A stretch of DNA of 38,059 bases from the NCBI GenBank assembly GCA_947594985.1, contig CANQEK010000003.1:1-38059 (forward strand), in the 5' to 3' direction. The translations under genes were made by a program, and so were the position numbers. Of the stretch, positions 1-8,866 are shown piece by piece. The stretch is from an uncultured Clostridia bacterium (lineage in GTDB: Bacteria > Bacillota > Clostridia > TANB77 > CAG-508). The notes beneath the pieces are model-generated. The model did no database searches and was not told where the DNA came from. It saw nothing but the letters and a program-made list of their open reading frames with translations. How positions within the stretch are numbered: the stretch's first letter is position 1; each line of letters opens with the position of its first letter.

Positions 1-493
1 ATCAGATTTAATAGCATTCGCATATGCTGAAACTTATAAAATGAATGTTAATGTAACAAATTGTTCTAATAATTATGGACCATATCAACATCATGAAAAA
101 CTAATACCACATATGATTTCTCTTGCTCTTCAGGATAAAAAACTTCCTGTTTATGGAGAAGGATTAAATATTAGAGATTGGTTATATGTTGAAGATCATT
201 GTGAAGCAATTGATATAATTTTACATAAAGGTAAAAAGGGTCAACGATATAATATTGGTGGACACAATGAAAAAAGAAATATAGAAATTGTAAAATTAAT
301 TTTGGAAAGATTAAATAAACCAGAAAGTTTAATTTCTTTTGTTGAAGATAGAAAAGGTCATGATTATAGATATGCTATTGATCCTACAAAATTAAAAACC
401 GAATTTGGTTGGGAACCTAAAACAATGTTTAAAGATGGTATAGTAAAAACAATTGATTGGTATTTAGCACATCCTGAATATCTGATGAAATAA
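1..493 (+). CDS. rfbB: dTDP-glucose 4,6-dehydratase, C-terminal part (5' end outside window)
   Basis: The reading frame is already open at base 2 and stops at 491-493, giving about 164 residues; the ATG at 41 is internal. The translation carries the family block TNCSNNYGPYQ followed by EKLIPHMISLAL, the RDWLYVEDHCEAI sugar-binding region and the C-terminal GHDYRYAIDPTKLKTEFGW, all typical of RmlB/RfbB short-chain dehydrogenase/reductase enzymes. The enzyme turns dTDP-glucose into dTDP-4-keto-6-deoxyglucose, the second step to dTDP-rhamnose. The Rossmann NAD site and the catalytic YxxxK must lie upstream, outside the window. A strong hairpin terminator follows directly, so this is probably the last gene of the preceding operon. 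Confidence 0.95.
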   Translation, partial: SDLIAFAYAETYKMNVNVTNCSNNYGPYQHHEKLIPHMISLALQDKKLPVYGEGLNIRDWLYVEDHCEAIDIILHKGKKGQRYNIGGHNEKRNIEIVKLILERLNKPESLISFVEDRKGHDYRYAIDPTKLKTEFGWEPKTMFKDGIVKTIDWYLAHPEYLMK

Positions 494-510
494 AAATTAT
501 GTTATTTGAA

Positions 511-548
511 AGTATTAATAGATTGTTTTATCTATTAATACTTTTTTA
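511..548 (+). terminator. Rho-independent terminator after rfbB
   Basis: AGTATTAATAGAT (511-523) pairs perfectly with ATCTATTAATACT (530-542) around a six-base loop, and a T run follows at 541-547. It ends transcription 18 bases after the rfbB stop. Confidence 0.85.
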
Positions 549-663
549 TAGTATTATAAAAACTAAAAAAACAAACATATTTTGCGAAAATTGTGTTGTA
601 ATATAAACTGAATATATTTCTTAAAAAATAATTTTACTGTGGTTAATATTTTTATTTAATTTG

Positions 664-692
664 TTGAAAAAAGAATAATATAGTGATAAAAT
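664..692 (+). promoter_or_regulatory. Candidate sigma-A promoter upstream of the glycerophosphotransferase gene
   Basis: TTGAAA at 664-669 and TAAAAT at 687-692 are separated by exactly 17 bases, with TGA just before the -10. The same layout recurs before several other genes in the window. The 5' leader to the ATG at 880 would be about 180 bases, which is long. Confidence 0.45.
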
Positions 693-879
693 ATCACAAG
701 TGTTGTAAAATAAATGCATTGAAAATACTGATAAAAATATTAAAACATTATATGATTATATAGTTGATAATTACTAATTATATTAGAAAAAATATAAAAA
801 TAGAAAAAATTATCATTAAATGGTTTATGGGCATAACCTTACTTACTAAAAGCCTAAATATAATAAGATAGGATAATAA

Positions 880-2094
880 ATGAAAGTATTAGAAAAAATA
901 AAAGATAGTTGGAAATATGTGAAATTAAAAGATATCTTATCAATATTTGTATTTGTTTTTGCACTTCCATTTGCTTTAATATTCAAATTAATTAATAAGA
1001 TAAAACATAGACCTTTATGGCTTATATGTGAATCACCAGATACTGCTAGAGATAATGGTTATCATTTATATAAATACATAAAATTAAATCATCCAGAATG
1101 CTTCTGCTATTATGCAATTGATAAAAAAGGTAGTGATTATAAAAAGATAGAACAATATGGTAATATAATACAATATTATAGCTTTAAACATTGGATATAT
1201 TATTTAGCTGCAGATTTGAATATAAGTTCTCAAAAAGCTGGAAATCCAAACGCACCATTGTTTTATTTTTTACAGGTTTTTGGATTTTGGAAAAATAAAA
1301 GAGTGTTTTTGCAACATGGAATAACTGAAAATGATCTGAAATGGTTATATAATGAAAATTGTAAATTTTCATTATTTATTTGCGGTGCAAAAAAAGAATA
1401 TGAATTTATAAAAGATAATTTTGGTTATCCTGAAGAAAAAGTAGTTTATACAGGTCTTGCAAGGTATGATGGGTTAGAAAGAGGAAAAAATAATAGAAAA
1501 CAGATTCTTTTGATGCCAACTTGGAGAAATTGGATTGGAAGAGAAGTTAATGCTTTAAATAAAAGTATAGAATTTACAGAGACACTTTATTTTAAAACAT
1601 ATTTTTCTTTAATAAATAATAAAAAATTAATTAGTTATTTAGAAAAAAACGATATAGTATTATATTTTTATCCACATTTAAATATGCAGAAATTTATTTC
1701 ACATTTTAAAAGTAAAAGCCCTAATGTTAAAATGGTTCTTAATAAAGATATTGATATCCAAAAATTATTAGTTGAATCATCACTTATGATTTCAGATTTT
1801 TCAAGTGTATGTATGGATTTTGCATATATGAGAAAACCAATAATTTATTATCAATTTGATAAAAGAGAATTTAGAGAGCAACAATATAGTGAAGGATATT
1901 TTAGTTATGAAAGAGATGGGTTTGGACCAGTTTTTGAAAAAGAAGATCAAGTTGTTGATAAAATAATTGAATATATATCTAATAATTATAAAATAGAAGA
2001 TGATTATTTAAAAAAAATTAATTCTTTTTTTGAATATAATGATAAGGAAAATTGTAAAAGAAATTATGAGGCTATTTTGAAACTTATTTATTGA
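880..2094 (+). CDS. CDP-glycerol:poly(glycerophosphate) glycerophosphotransferase family protein (TagB/TagF-like)
   Basis: The 404-residue protein matches the Glyphos_transf family, GT-B-like enzymes that move glycerol-phosphate or a related polyol phosphate from a CDP donor onto a growing wall polymer at the inner face of the membrane. Visible landmarks are QHG with His146, where the family has its first catalytic His; PHLN with His266, the likely second; and the signature SDFSSVCMDFAYMRKPIIYYQFD, residues 305-327. A hydrophobic or amphipathic segment at about residues 20-37 fits membrane association. Length suits the TagB or TarF type rather than a large bifunctional TagF. The gene ends in TGA, which shows that TGA is a stop in this organism. 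The acceptor and exact polyol phosphate cannot be read from sequence. Confidence 0.88.
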   Translation: MKVLEKIKDSWKYVKLKDILSIFVFVFALPFALIFKLINKIKHRPLWLICESPDTARDNGYHLYKYIKLNHPECFCYYAIDKKGSDYKKIEQYGNIIQYYSFKHWIYYLAADLNISSQKAGNPNAPLFYFLQVFGFWKNKRVFLQHGITENDLKWLYNENCKFSLFICGAKKEYEFIKDNFGYPEEKVVYTGLARYDGLERGKNNRKQILLMPTWRNWIGREVNALNKSIEFTETLYFKTYFSLINNKKLISYLEKNDIVLYFYPHLNMQKFISHFKSKSPNVKMVLNKDIDIQKLLVESSLMISDFSSVCMDFAYMRKPIIYYQFDKREFREQQYSEGYFSYERDGFGPVFEKEDQVVDKIIEYISNNYKIEDDYLKKINSFFEYNDKENCKRNYEAILKLIY

Positions 2095-2183
2095 CGAAAA
2101 AAATCAAATAATATATAATTAACAAAGTTGTTTATATGAGAGCTTACAAAGTAATAAATATTTAAATTAGGAGAAGAATTCAA

Positions 2184-3116
2184 ATGAAAAATCCATATAT
2201 AAAAATTGCAAGACCTGATCATTGGATAAAACAATTATTTATTATTCCAGGAATTGTTATTGCGATTTTTTTAGTAAAAAATGTAGCCTTTGATATTAAC
2301 CTTATAATTCGTGTTGTAATTGGGTTTTTGGGTACTTGTTTTATAGCATCTGCTAATTATGTAATAAATGAATATTTAGATGCTGAATTTGACAAATACC
2401 ATCCAACGAAAAAGAATAGACCTATGGTTACAGAAAATATGAATAAAAAAATAATTTATATTGAATATGTTGCCTTAGCACTTTTAGGTTTACTATGTGC
2501 ATATTTTATATCTGTACCGTTTTTTATAGTTGATTTAACCTTGTTAATTATGGGAATATTATATAATGTGAAACCTATTAGAACAAAAGATATTGCTTTT
2601 TTAGATGTACTAACAGAGTCTATAAATAATCTATTAAGATTACTTTTAGGCTGGTTTATAATTACAGATAAATATATTCCTCCTGCAAGTATTATGGGAG
2701 GATATTGGATGTGTGGTGCATTTTTAATGGCAATGAAAAGATTTTCAGAATATAGAATGATTAATGATCCAAAACAAGCCTCATTATATAGAAAATCATT
2801 TGCTATATATACAGAACGTTCTCTTTTAGTATCATCTGTTTTTTATGCATTAATATCTATTTTCTTATGTGGTACATTCCTTATTAAATATAAAATTGAA
2901 TTGGTAATATGTATTCCATTTTTATGTTTATTATTTTGTTATTATTTATACATAAGTTTTAATCCAGATTCAGCTGTACAAAAACCAGAAAAATTATATA
3001 AAGAGAAAAAGTTATTAGTGTTTGTAATATTATTTATTATGCTTTTTGTTATATTATTATTTGTTGATATTCCACCATTAAATAAATTATTAGATCAAAC
3101 TTTAATTGAAATATAG
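2184..3116 (+). CDS. UbiA-family prenyltransferase, decaprenyl-phosphate phosphoribosyltransferase-like
   Basis: This 310-residue, highly hydrophobic protein has about eight or nine membrane spans. The first Asp-rich motif is N62-x3-D66-x3-D70, followed by HPTKKNRP. The second region is YNVKPIRTKDIAFLDV with D141. The opening IARPDHWIKQLF and the HPTKK.RP motif are typical of the UbiA branch that makes polyprenyl-phosphoryl-5-phosphoribose, not of ubiquinone or heme-O enzymes. The likely reaction joins a polyprenyl phosphate to PRPP, giving a lipid-linked pentose donor. The next gene is a GT-C glycosyltransferase of the kind that uses polyprenyl-phosphate sugars, so the two may be donor maker and user. 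No DprE1/DprE2 epimerase is seen nearby. The start at 2184 has a good AGGAGA binding site. Confidence 0.8.
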   Translation: MKNPYIKIARPDHWIKQLFIIPGIVIAIFLVKNVAFDINLIIRVVIGFLGTCFIASANYVINEYLDAEFDKYHPTKKNRPMVTENMNKKIIYIEYVALALLGLLCAYFISVPFFIVDLTLLIMGILYNVKPIRTKDIAFLDVLTESINNLLRLLLGWFIITDKYIPPASIMGGYWMCGAFLMAMKRFSEYRMINDPKQASLYRKSFAIYTERSLLVSSVFYALISIFLCGTFLIKYKIELVICIPFLCLLFCYYLYISFNPDSAVQKPEKLYKEKKLLVFVILFIMLFVILLFVDIPPLNKLLDQTLIEI

Positions 3117-3217
3117 TATGAAAAAAATTAATTTTTGATTTGATGTGATTTTATATTATCAAATATGGAATTCAATTTGTTATGTTTAAGGTTAAAAATA
3201 AAGTGGGAGAAAATTAA

Positions 3218-4754
3218 ATGGAGGATTCAAAAAAGAAAAATATTTATAAACTAACTAGTGTTATAATATTGTGTATAATGTTTTTGATAATGTGTTTATA
3301 TGCCTCTAAAGAATCTTTTTGGGGTGACGAATTAGATTGGACAATTAAATTTTTAGAGAAATCAAATATTAAAGAGATGTTATCAGATTTATTAGATAAA
3401 GGTTACAATTTACCTTTATATTATTTAATAATGTTTCCAATATATCATATTGTGCCTTATGGAGAATTATGGTTACTATTTCCTAATTTTATAGCAGTTA
3501 TTGCTGGTATTTATATAATAAATAAAATTGGTAAAAAAATATCTGGAAATGAGGATTTAGGTTTTATAAGTCTTTGTATAGCGGCAACTTCATATATATT
3601 GATTTATTATGGTGCTTTTGAATTAAGACCTTATGCACTTTTATTTTGTTTTTCTTCATTAGCCTTATATAGTTTTATATGTAAATTGCAAGAACCTAAT
3701 AATATAAAAAATAATATTTTATATACACTATCGCTAATTTTACTTGCATATACACATTGGTTTGGATGTTTAATAATTGTTTTTTATTTTTTTGTTGATG
3801 CTTTTTTCTGGTTAAGAAAAAAAGTTTCAATATCATTTATTTTTAATTATTTTATTTTAGGAATTGTGTTTTTACCTTGGTTTATTCTACTAATGAAAAC
3901 ACATTCAACTGATTTTACGCAATATTGGGGAGAAATACCTACAATAAAATCTTTTTTTGTTGTAATGGCTTTTCTAGTAAGTCGTAATTTAATATATGCA
4001 TTATCGTTTTTAGTTTCACTTATTATTTTAGTGATAGCTATTATAAAAAAAGACATGAATAAATTTAAAAATATCTTTATTCTTATAGGTAGTATTACAT
4101 GGATATTATTATCAACATTTATATATAGTAAATATATAAATCCAAATGGTTCTTTATGGGTAGAACGTTATTTTTTTGTAATTTTACCACATGTATTTAT
4201 TATATCAGCTATTTCTTTATCAGAAATTTTACATATTAAAGACTATATTAATGAAGAAAAAATAAGCAAGAAATTATTAAGTATTATGAAAATAGCTATA
4301 CCATTAATAATATTTATAATGTTTTTGGTTATTGTAGCAATTGCATATAAAAATTATAGAAAGATACATTTAGAAACTGCTACATCATTACAACCTTTTA
4401 GAGAAATATCATATGAACTTGCTACTACTCGGTAAAGCATATAAAGAGAATAGTGTTATAGTATCTGTTTTTGGAAGAGCTTATTTGACATATTACTTTG
4501 AAAAAAGAGGATATGAATTACCTCAAAATGCAGTTGTTGGTTATGGAACAGAAAATATGGTACAATTTTTAAAAAATGGAGAAATTGTGGAAGATATTGA
4601 TATAACAGATGAAGATTTACTAAATTATGATACAATTTATTTATTTTTCAAATATAAATCAGATAGTGATATAATCGAAGAAAATTATGATTTAGTTGAA
4701 TTTAATGAAGAAATGAGACTATGTATTTATGAAAAAAAACAAAATAAAAAATAA
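3218..4754 (+). CDS. GT-C (PMT/GT39-like) membrane glycosyltransferase, read across a +1 frameshift at CGG 4430
   Basis: The first frame runs 3218-4435 (405 codons) and the rest lies in the +1 frame to 4754. Skipping C4430 joins them into about 511 residues, the usual length for this family. Family marks are WGDELD at residues 35-40 (acidic residues of the first outer loop), FELRPYAL at about 134-141 (compare the family's E.RPYAL) and ten or so membrane spans. The N-terminal frame ends in REISYELATT, just where homologs run on into a soluble C-terminal tail; the +1 frame supplies it (KAYKENSVIVSVFG). The enzyme would transfer a sugar from a polyprenyl-phosphate donor at the outer membrane face. 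It follows the UbiA-type gene and is closed by a terminator. It could instead be a pseudogene or contain a base error. Confidence 0.78.
4430..4432 (+). other. In-frame CGG codon at a +1 frameshift (site 1)
   Basis: The incoming frame reads ACT-ACT-CGG-TAA, and TAA would end the protein. Skipping the C gives ACT-ACT-GGT-AAA-GCA and opens the frame that encodes the missing C-terminal 107 residues. Confidence 0.75.
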
Positions 4755-4797
4755 CTATAAATGATAAAAAAATTAAATTTAAAATATAATTTTATTT

Positions 4798-4845
4798 AAA
4801 ACGGACAAAGTAAAATTTAAGTTGTTAACTTTGTCTGTTTTATTA
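4798..4845 (+). terminator. Rho-independent terminator after the GT-C gene
   Basis: ACGGACAAAGT (4801-4811) pairs with ACTTTGTCTGT (4828-4838) with one G-U pair, and flanking AAA and TTT extend the stem. A T-rich stretch follows. It separates this transcript from the pglF/capD operon. Confidence 0.8.
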
Positions 4846-4864
4846 TCTTTTATCTAAGTTTTAC

Positions 4865-4893
4865 TTGAAAAAAAAGATATATAATGATAGAAT
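4865..4893 (+). promoter_or_regulatory. Sigma-A-type promoter of the pglF/capD operon
   Basis: TTGAAA at 4865-4870 and TAGAAT at 4888-4893 are 17 bases apart, with TGA just before the -10. It lies between the upstream terminator and the TTG start at 4925, so it is the best candidate promoter for the genes that follow. Confidence 0.6.
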
Positions 4894-4924
4894 AACGAAA
4901 GTATTATAAATAGAGGTTTTAAAA

Positions 4925-6828
4925 TTGGAAAGTATAAAAAAATTAAGTAAATATAGGAATATAATATTAATAATAATGGATATACTTTGTATAATAATAG
5001 CTTATTATATAGGTGCAATTTTAATTTCTGAAACTAATCGGATTCTTTTTAGATTCATATTATTTTACTAGATTAGTTAAAACAGTTGTTGTTTCGATTC
5101 TAGTATATCAATTAGTATTTCATATTTTTAGAAAGTACAATAATATAATTAGATATGAAGAAGGTAAAGACTATATTAGTTATATCGTATTATGCTTATT
5201 ATCTTCTATTATTGTATCAATAATAAAATATGTACTTGATATTGGAATAGCAACTCCTAAGTTAAATATTCTTGCTGGAATTTTTATTGGAATAATGATT
5301 GTTTCATATAGAATAATAATAAGACATATTTTGGTTTTTGATGTAGTAAATAGAGGTGTTATAACAAAAACAGAAGATACTGCGAAAAATTTACTTATAA
5401 TAGGAGCGGGAAATGCAGCTCATGAAATTATAAAAACTATACATACAAATATGGCAGAATCTTATAATATAATTGGAATTATAGATGATAACAAAAAAAG
5501 ATTAGGATATACAATTTCTGGAGTTAAGATTATTGGTAATAGAAATAATATTGCTGATATATGTGAAAAAAATAATGTTGATTTAATCTTTTTTTCAATT
5601 GCAAATATTGATAATGAAAATAAAAAACAAATTTTAAAAATATGTCAATCTACAAATGCAAAAGTTAGAATACTTCCTGGAATGAAGGAAATTATAAAAA
5701 ACAAAAAATTATTTGATAGTTTAAGAGATGTTGAAATAGAAGATATTCTTGGAAGAGATCCAATAAAATTAGATAATGAAAATATTGAATTTTTAATTAA
5801 ACAAAAAGTTGTTTTAGTAACAGGTGCAGGTGGTTCAATAGGTTCAGAACTTTGTAGACAAATTATAAAATACAAGCCAGAAAAACTTATAATGTTAGAT
5901 ATTTATGAAAACAATTTATATGATATAGAGATTGAACTAAAATCCAAATATCCAAAATTAAAAATTGAAGCTGTAATAGGTAGTGTAAGAGATAAGAAAA
6001 GATTAAAAGAAATATTTGAAAAATATAAACCATATTTAGTTTTTCATGCAGCAGCTCATAAACATGTTCCTTTAATGGAGAAAAGTCCAATAGAGGCAAT
6101 AAAAAATAATGTTTTTGGTACTTATAATGTTGTAAACGCTTGTGATGAATATAATGTAAAAAGATTTATTTTAATTTCTACTGATAAAGCTGTAAATCCT
6201 ACTAATATTATGGGAGCAACAAAAAGAATATGTGAAATGATTGTACAAGCTAAAAATAAAGTAAGTGAAACCGAATTTGCTGCTGTAAGATTTGGAAATG
6301 TTTTAGGTAGTAATGGTTCAGTTGTTCCATTATTTAAAAAACAAATTTCAGAGGGTGGACCTGTAACTGTTACACATAAGGAGATAACTAGATTTTTTAT
6401 GACAATTCCAGAAGCCGTTGAACTTGTTCTTCAAGCAATGACATATGCTAAACGGAGGAGAAATATTTGTTTTAGATATGGGAGAACCTGTAAAAATATA
6501 TGATTTAGCAGTAAGTTTAATAAAATTATCAGGATTAACTCCTAATGAAGATATACAAATCGAAATAACAGGTTTAAGACCTGGAGAAAAGTTATATGAA
6601 GAACTTTTAATGGGAGAAGAAGGATTGCAGAAAACTGCACATAATAAAATATTTGTTGCAGAACCATTAAATATTACTATGGAAGAAATAAAACAAAAAT
6701 TAGATAAATGCAATATTTTATTAGATAAAGAAAATACTAATTTAGAAGATGTAAAAATAATGTTAAAAGATATTGTTCCAACATATCATGAAACTGAAAA
6801 AAATGATAATAGTATTATAAATAATTAA
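4925..6828 (+). CDS. Membrane UDP-N-acetylglucosamine 4,6-dehydratase (PglF/CapD-type), read across two +1 frameshifts
   Basis: The product is assembled from three frames: 4925-5038, 5040-6452 and 6454-6828. Skipping C5039 and C6453 gives about 633 residues, the normal family length. Start: TTG 4925 behind AGAGGT. The N-terminal part has four hydrophobic spans. Next comes a nucleotide-fold domain (LIIGAGNAAHEI) and then the dehydratase Rossmann domain (VLVTGAGGSIGSELCRQ), with STDKAVNPTNIMGATKR in place of the usual Tyr motif, as in PglF, WbpM and CapD. The second repair gives AKGGEIFVLDMGEPV, matching the family exactly. It makes UDP-4-keto-6-deoxy-GlcNAc-type sugars. The next genes encode an aminotransferase and an initiating sugar transferase, so the product is probably a UDP-4-amino-4,6-dideoxy sugar. 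Confidence 0.85.
5039..5041 (+). other. In-frame CGG codon at a +1 frameshift (site 2)
   Basis: From TTG 4925 the frame reads GAA-ACT-AAT-CGG and then meets TAG ten codons later. Skipping the C gives AAT-GGA-TTC-TTT-TTA and joins, without any stop, to the main PglF/CapD frame at 5295. Confidence 0.75.
6453..6455 (+). other. In-frame CGG codon at a +1 frameshift (site 3)
   Basis: The incoming frame reads TAT-GCT-AAA-CGG-AGG-AGA. Skipping the C gives GCT-AAA-GGA-GGA-GAA-ATA, encoding AKGGEI, which is what PglF/CapD homologs have at this place. This is the clearest of the five sites because the expected residues are known. Confidence 0.82.
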
Positions 6829-6929
6829 GTTAATAAATATAAATAAAAATTAAAAAACAAAATTATAATTAATCAAAACAAAGTATAGTTAATAATTAAA
6901 ATGATATTAATAGGAAGGAAGCTGTTAGA

Positions 6930-8126
6930 ATGAATATACCATTTTCACCCCCAGATATATCAGAAAAAGAAATTGAAGAAGTAGCTGATTCTTTAAAATC
7001 AGGTTGGATTACTACAGGACCTAAAACAAAAGAGTTTGAAAAAAGAATTGCAAAATATTGTAATACAAATAAATCTGTATGCTTAGCTTCCTCTACTTCA
7101 AGTATGGAAATGACTTTAAGAGTTTTAGGTGTTGGATATGGTGATGAAGTAATTGTTCCATCTTATACCTATACAGCTACTTGTAGTGTAATTTGTCATG
7201 TAGGAGCTACTCCTGTAATGGTAGATATACAAAAAGATAATTTAGAAATGGATTATCAAAAGTTAGCAGAAGCAATTACAGAAAAAACTAAAGTTATTAT
7301 TCCTGTTGATATAGCAGGTATAATTTGCGATTATGATAAAATATTTGAAATAGTTGAAAGCAAAAAAAATATTTTCAAAGCAAAAAATGATATCCAGTCT
7401 AAATTTGGAAGAATAATAGTTATGTCTGACTCTTCCCATGGCTTTGGAGCAATCAAAAATAAGAAAAAAGCAGGGGAGATAGCTGATTTTACTTGTTTTT
7501 CATTTCATGCAGTAAAAAATTTAACAACTGCAGAAGGAGGAGCAGTAACATGGAAAAGTAAAGATGGAATTGATAATGAAGAATTATATAAAAAATATCA
7601 AATACTTTCTTTACATGGTCAAACTAAAGATGCATTATCAAAAACAAGATTAGGTTCTTGGGAATACGATATAATTGAACCAGCTTATAAATGCAATATG
7701 ACAGATATACAAGCAGCAATAGGACTTGCTCAATTAGATAGGTATGAAGATATGTTAAATAGAAGACATGAAATTATAAGAAGATATAATAATGCATTTA
7801 AGAATACTAAGATAAAATTTTTAAATCATGAAATAAATAATTCTAAGTCTTCTGGTCATCTATATATAACAAGAATAGATGGAATAACATTAGAAGAAAG
7901 AAATAATATAATTATAAAAATGGCTGAAAAAGGTATTGCTACAAATGTACATTATAAACCATTGCCATTATTAACAGCGTATAAGAATTTAGGATTTAAA
8001 ATTGAAGATTATCCTAATTCATATAATTACTATGTAAATGCAATCACATTACCTTTATATAGTAAATTAACAAATGAAGAGGTTGATTATATAATTAAAA
8101 ATTTCCTTGAAATTGTAGGAGAATAA
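6930..8126 (+). CDS. DegT/DnrJ/EryC1/StrS family sugar aminotransferase
   Basis: A 398-residue pyridoxal-phosphate enzyme. SGWITTGPKTKEFE, the substrate-entry SYTYTATCSV, SDSSHGFGA and SFHAVKNLTTAEGGA are all family blocks. K196 in SFHAVKN is the Schiff-base lysine, with the following GG loop intact. It should transaminate a 4-keto sugar nucleotide, most likely the product of the dehydratase encoded just upstream, as PglE, PseC and ArnB do. The gene has a GGAAGGAAG binding site before ATG 6930, and only one base separates its stop from the next start, so it is translationally linked to the sugar transferase. No PglD-like N-acetyltransferase is found nearby, so the product may stay a free amine. 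Confidence 0.92.
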   Translation: MNIPFSPPDISEKEIEEVADSLKSGWITTGPKTKEFEKRIAKYCNTNKSVCLASSTSSMEMTLRVLGVGYGDEVIVPSYTYTATCSVICHVGATPVMVDIQKDNLEMDYQKLAEAITEKTKVIIPVDIAGIICDYDKIFEIVESKKNIFKAKNDIQSKFGRIIVMSDSSHGFGAIKNKKKAGEIADFTCFSFHAVKNLTTAEGGAVTWKSKDGIDNEELYKKYQILSLHGQTKDALSKTRLGSWEYDIIEPAYKCNMTDIQAAIGLAQLDRYEDMLNRRHEIIRRYNNAFKNTKIKFLNHEINNSKSSGHLYITRIDGITLEERNNIIIKMAEKGIATNVHYKPLPLLTAYKNLGFKIEDYPNSYNYYVNAITLPLYSKLTNEEVDYIIKNFLEIVGE

Positions 8127-8127
8127 T

Positions 8128-8826
8128 ATGTTTTTAAAAAAGTGGGAAGATGTTCCTGAAAATATAAAAAATATTTATACGGAAAATGCTTATAAAAAAC
8201 TTAGTAATAAGAAAATTAGTTTATTTTTTAAAAGGTTTTTTGATATATTATTTTCTTTGATATTGTTGATTATTTTATCACCAATAATATTAATAATTTC
8301 AGTATTAATAAAAATAGATTCCACAGGACCTGTGTTTTATAGACAAGAAAGAATTACAACATATGGAAAAAAGTTTAAAATTTATAAGTTTAGAACAATG
8401 ATACAAGATGCAGATAAAAAAGGATCCTTGGTTACTACAAAAGCTGATGATAGAATTACAAAAATAGGTAAAAAAATAAGAAAATATAGAATTGATGAAA
8501 TACCTCAATTAATTAATGTGTTATTTGGAGATATGAGTTTTGTGGGTGTAAGACCAGAAGTACAAAAATATGTTGATATGTATACAGATGAAATGAAAGT
8601 TACTTTGTTAATGCCAGCTGGTATAACTTCTACAGCAAGTATAGAATTTAAAGATGAAGATAAAGTTATAGAAGAAGAAACGAGAAAAGGATTAACTATT
8701 GATGAAGCATATTTACAAAAAGTTCTTCCTCAGAAAATGAAAAAGAATTTAGAATATATAGATAATTTTACTTTATTTGGAGATTTGAAAATATGCTTAA
8801 ATACTATTATATCAGTAATTAAATAA
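8128..8826 (+). CDS. Initiating undecaprenyl-phosphate sugar phosphotransferase (PglC/WcaJ-type)
   Basis: The 232-residue protein has the bacterial sugar transferase fold. It has a short N-terminal stretch, one membrane-dipping hydrophobic segment at about residues 35-60, then the signature STGPVFYRQERI, KIYKFRTM, RKYRIDEIPQLINVL and MSFVGVRPE. It transfers a sugar-1-phosphate from a UDP sugar to undecaprenyl phosphate and so starts the repeat unit on the cytoplasmic face of the membrane. Length suits the small monotopic PglC/PglB type rather than the large WbaP type with five spans. It sits one base after the aminotransferase stop, which points to the 4-amino sugar as the first sugar laid down. 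Confidence 0.93.
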   Translation: MFLKKWEDVPENIKNIYTENAYKKLSNKKISLFFKRFFDILFSLILLIILSPIILIISVLIKIDSTGPVFYRQERITTYGKKFKIYKFRTMIQDADKKGSLVTTKADDRITKIGKKIRKYRIDEIPQLINVLFGDMSFVGVRPEVQKYVDMYTDEMKVTLLMPAGITSTASIEFKDEDKVIEEETRKGLTIDEAYLQKVLPQKMKKNLEYIDNFTLFGDLKICLNTIISVIK

Positions 8827-8866
8827 TGTTGTACGAAAGGAGAAAATTAGTTTTCTAATAAAAATT

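Larger units (their letters stand above)
494..879. other. 386-base intergenic region with terminator and candidate promoter
   Basis: No convincing gene is seen. The start of the region holds a hairpin terminator (511-548) for the upstream gene. A candidate promoter with TTGAAA and TAAAAT separated by 17 bases lies at 664-692. The rest is featureless A+T-rich sequence. A weak ribosome binding site, AGGAT, precedes the ATG at 880. Confidence 0.6.

Noticed and set aside
2092-2094. Alternative code with TGA read as Trp, considered because the genome is very AT-rich
   Set aside because: TGA is used as a natural stop here and Trp residues are coded by TGG throughout.
4413-4754. Separate 113-residue gene starting at ATG 4413
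   Set aside because: It overlaps the GT-C gene, has no ribosome binding site, and its sequence continues that protein after skipping C4430.
6445-6828. Separate 127-residue gene starting at ATG 6445
   Set aside because: It is the C-terminal part of the PglF/CapD dehydratase; joining at 6453 restores the exact family sequence.
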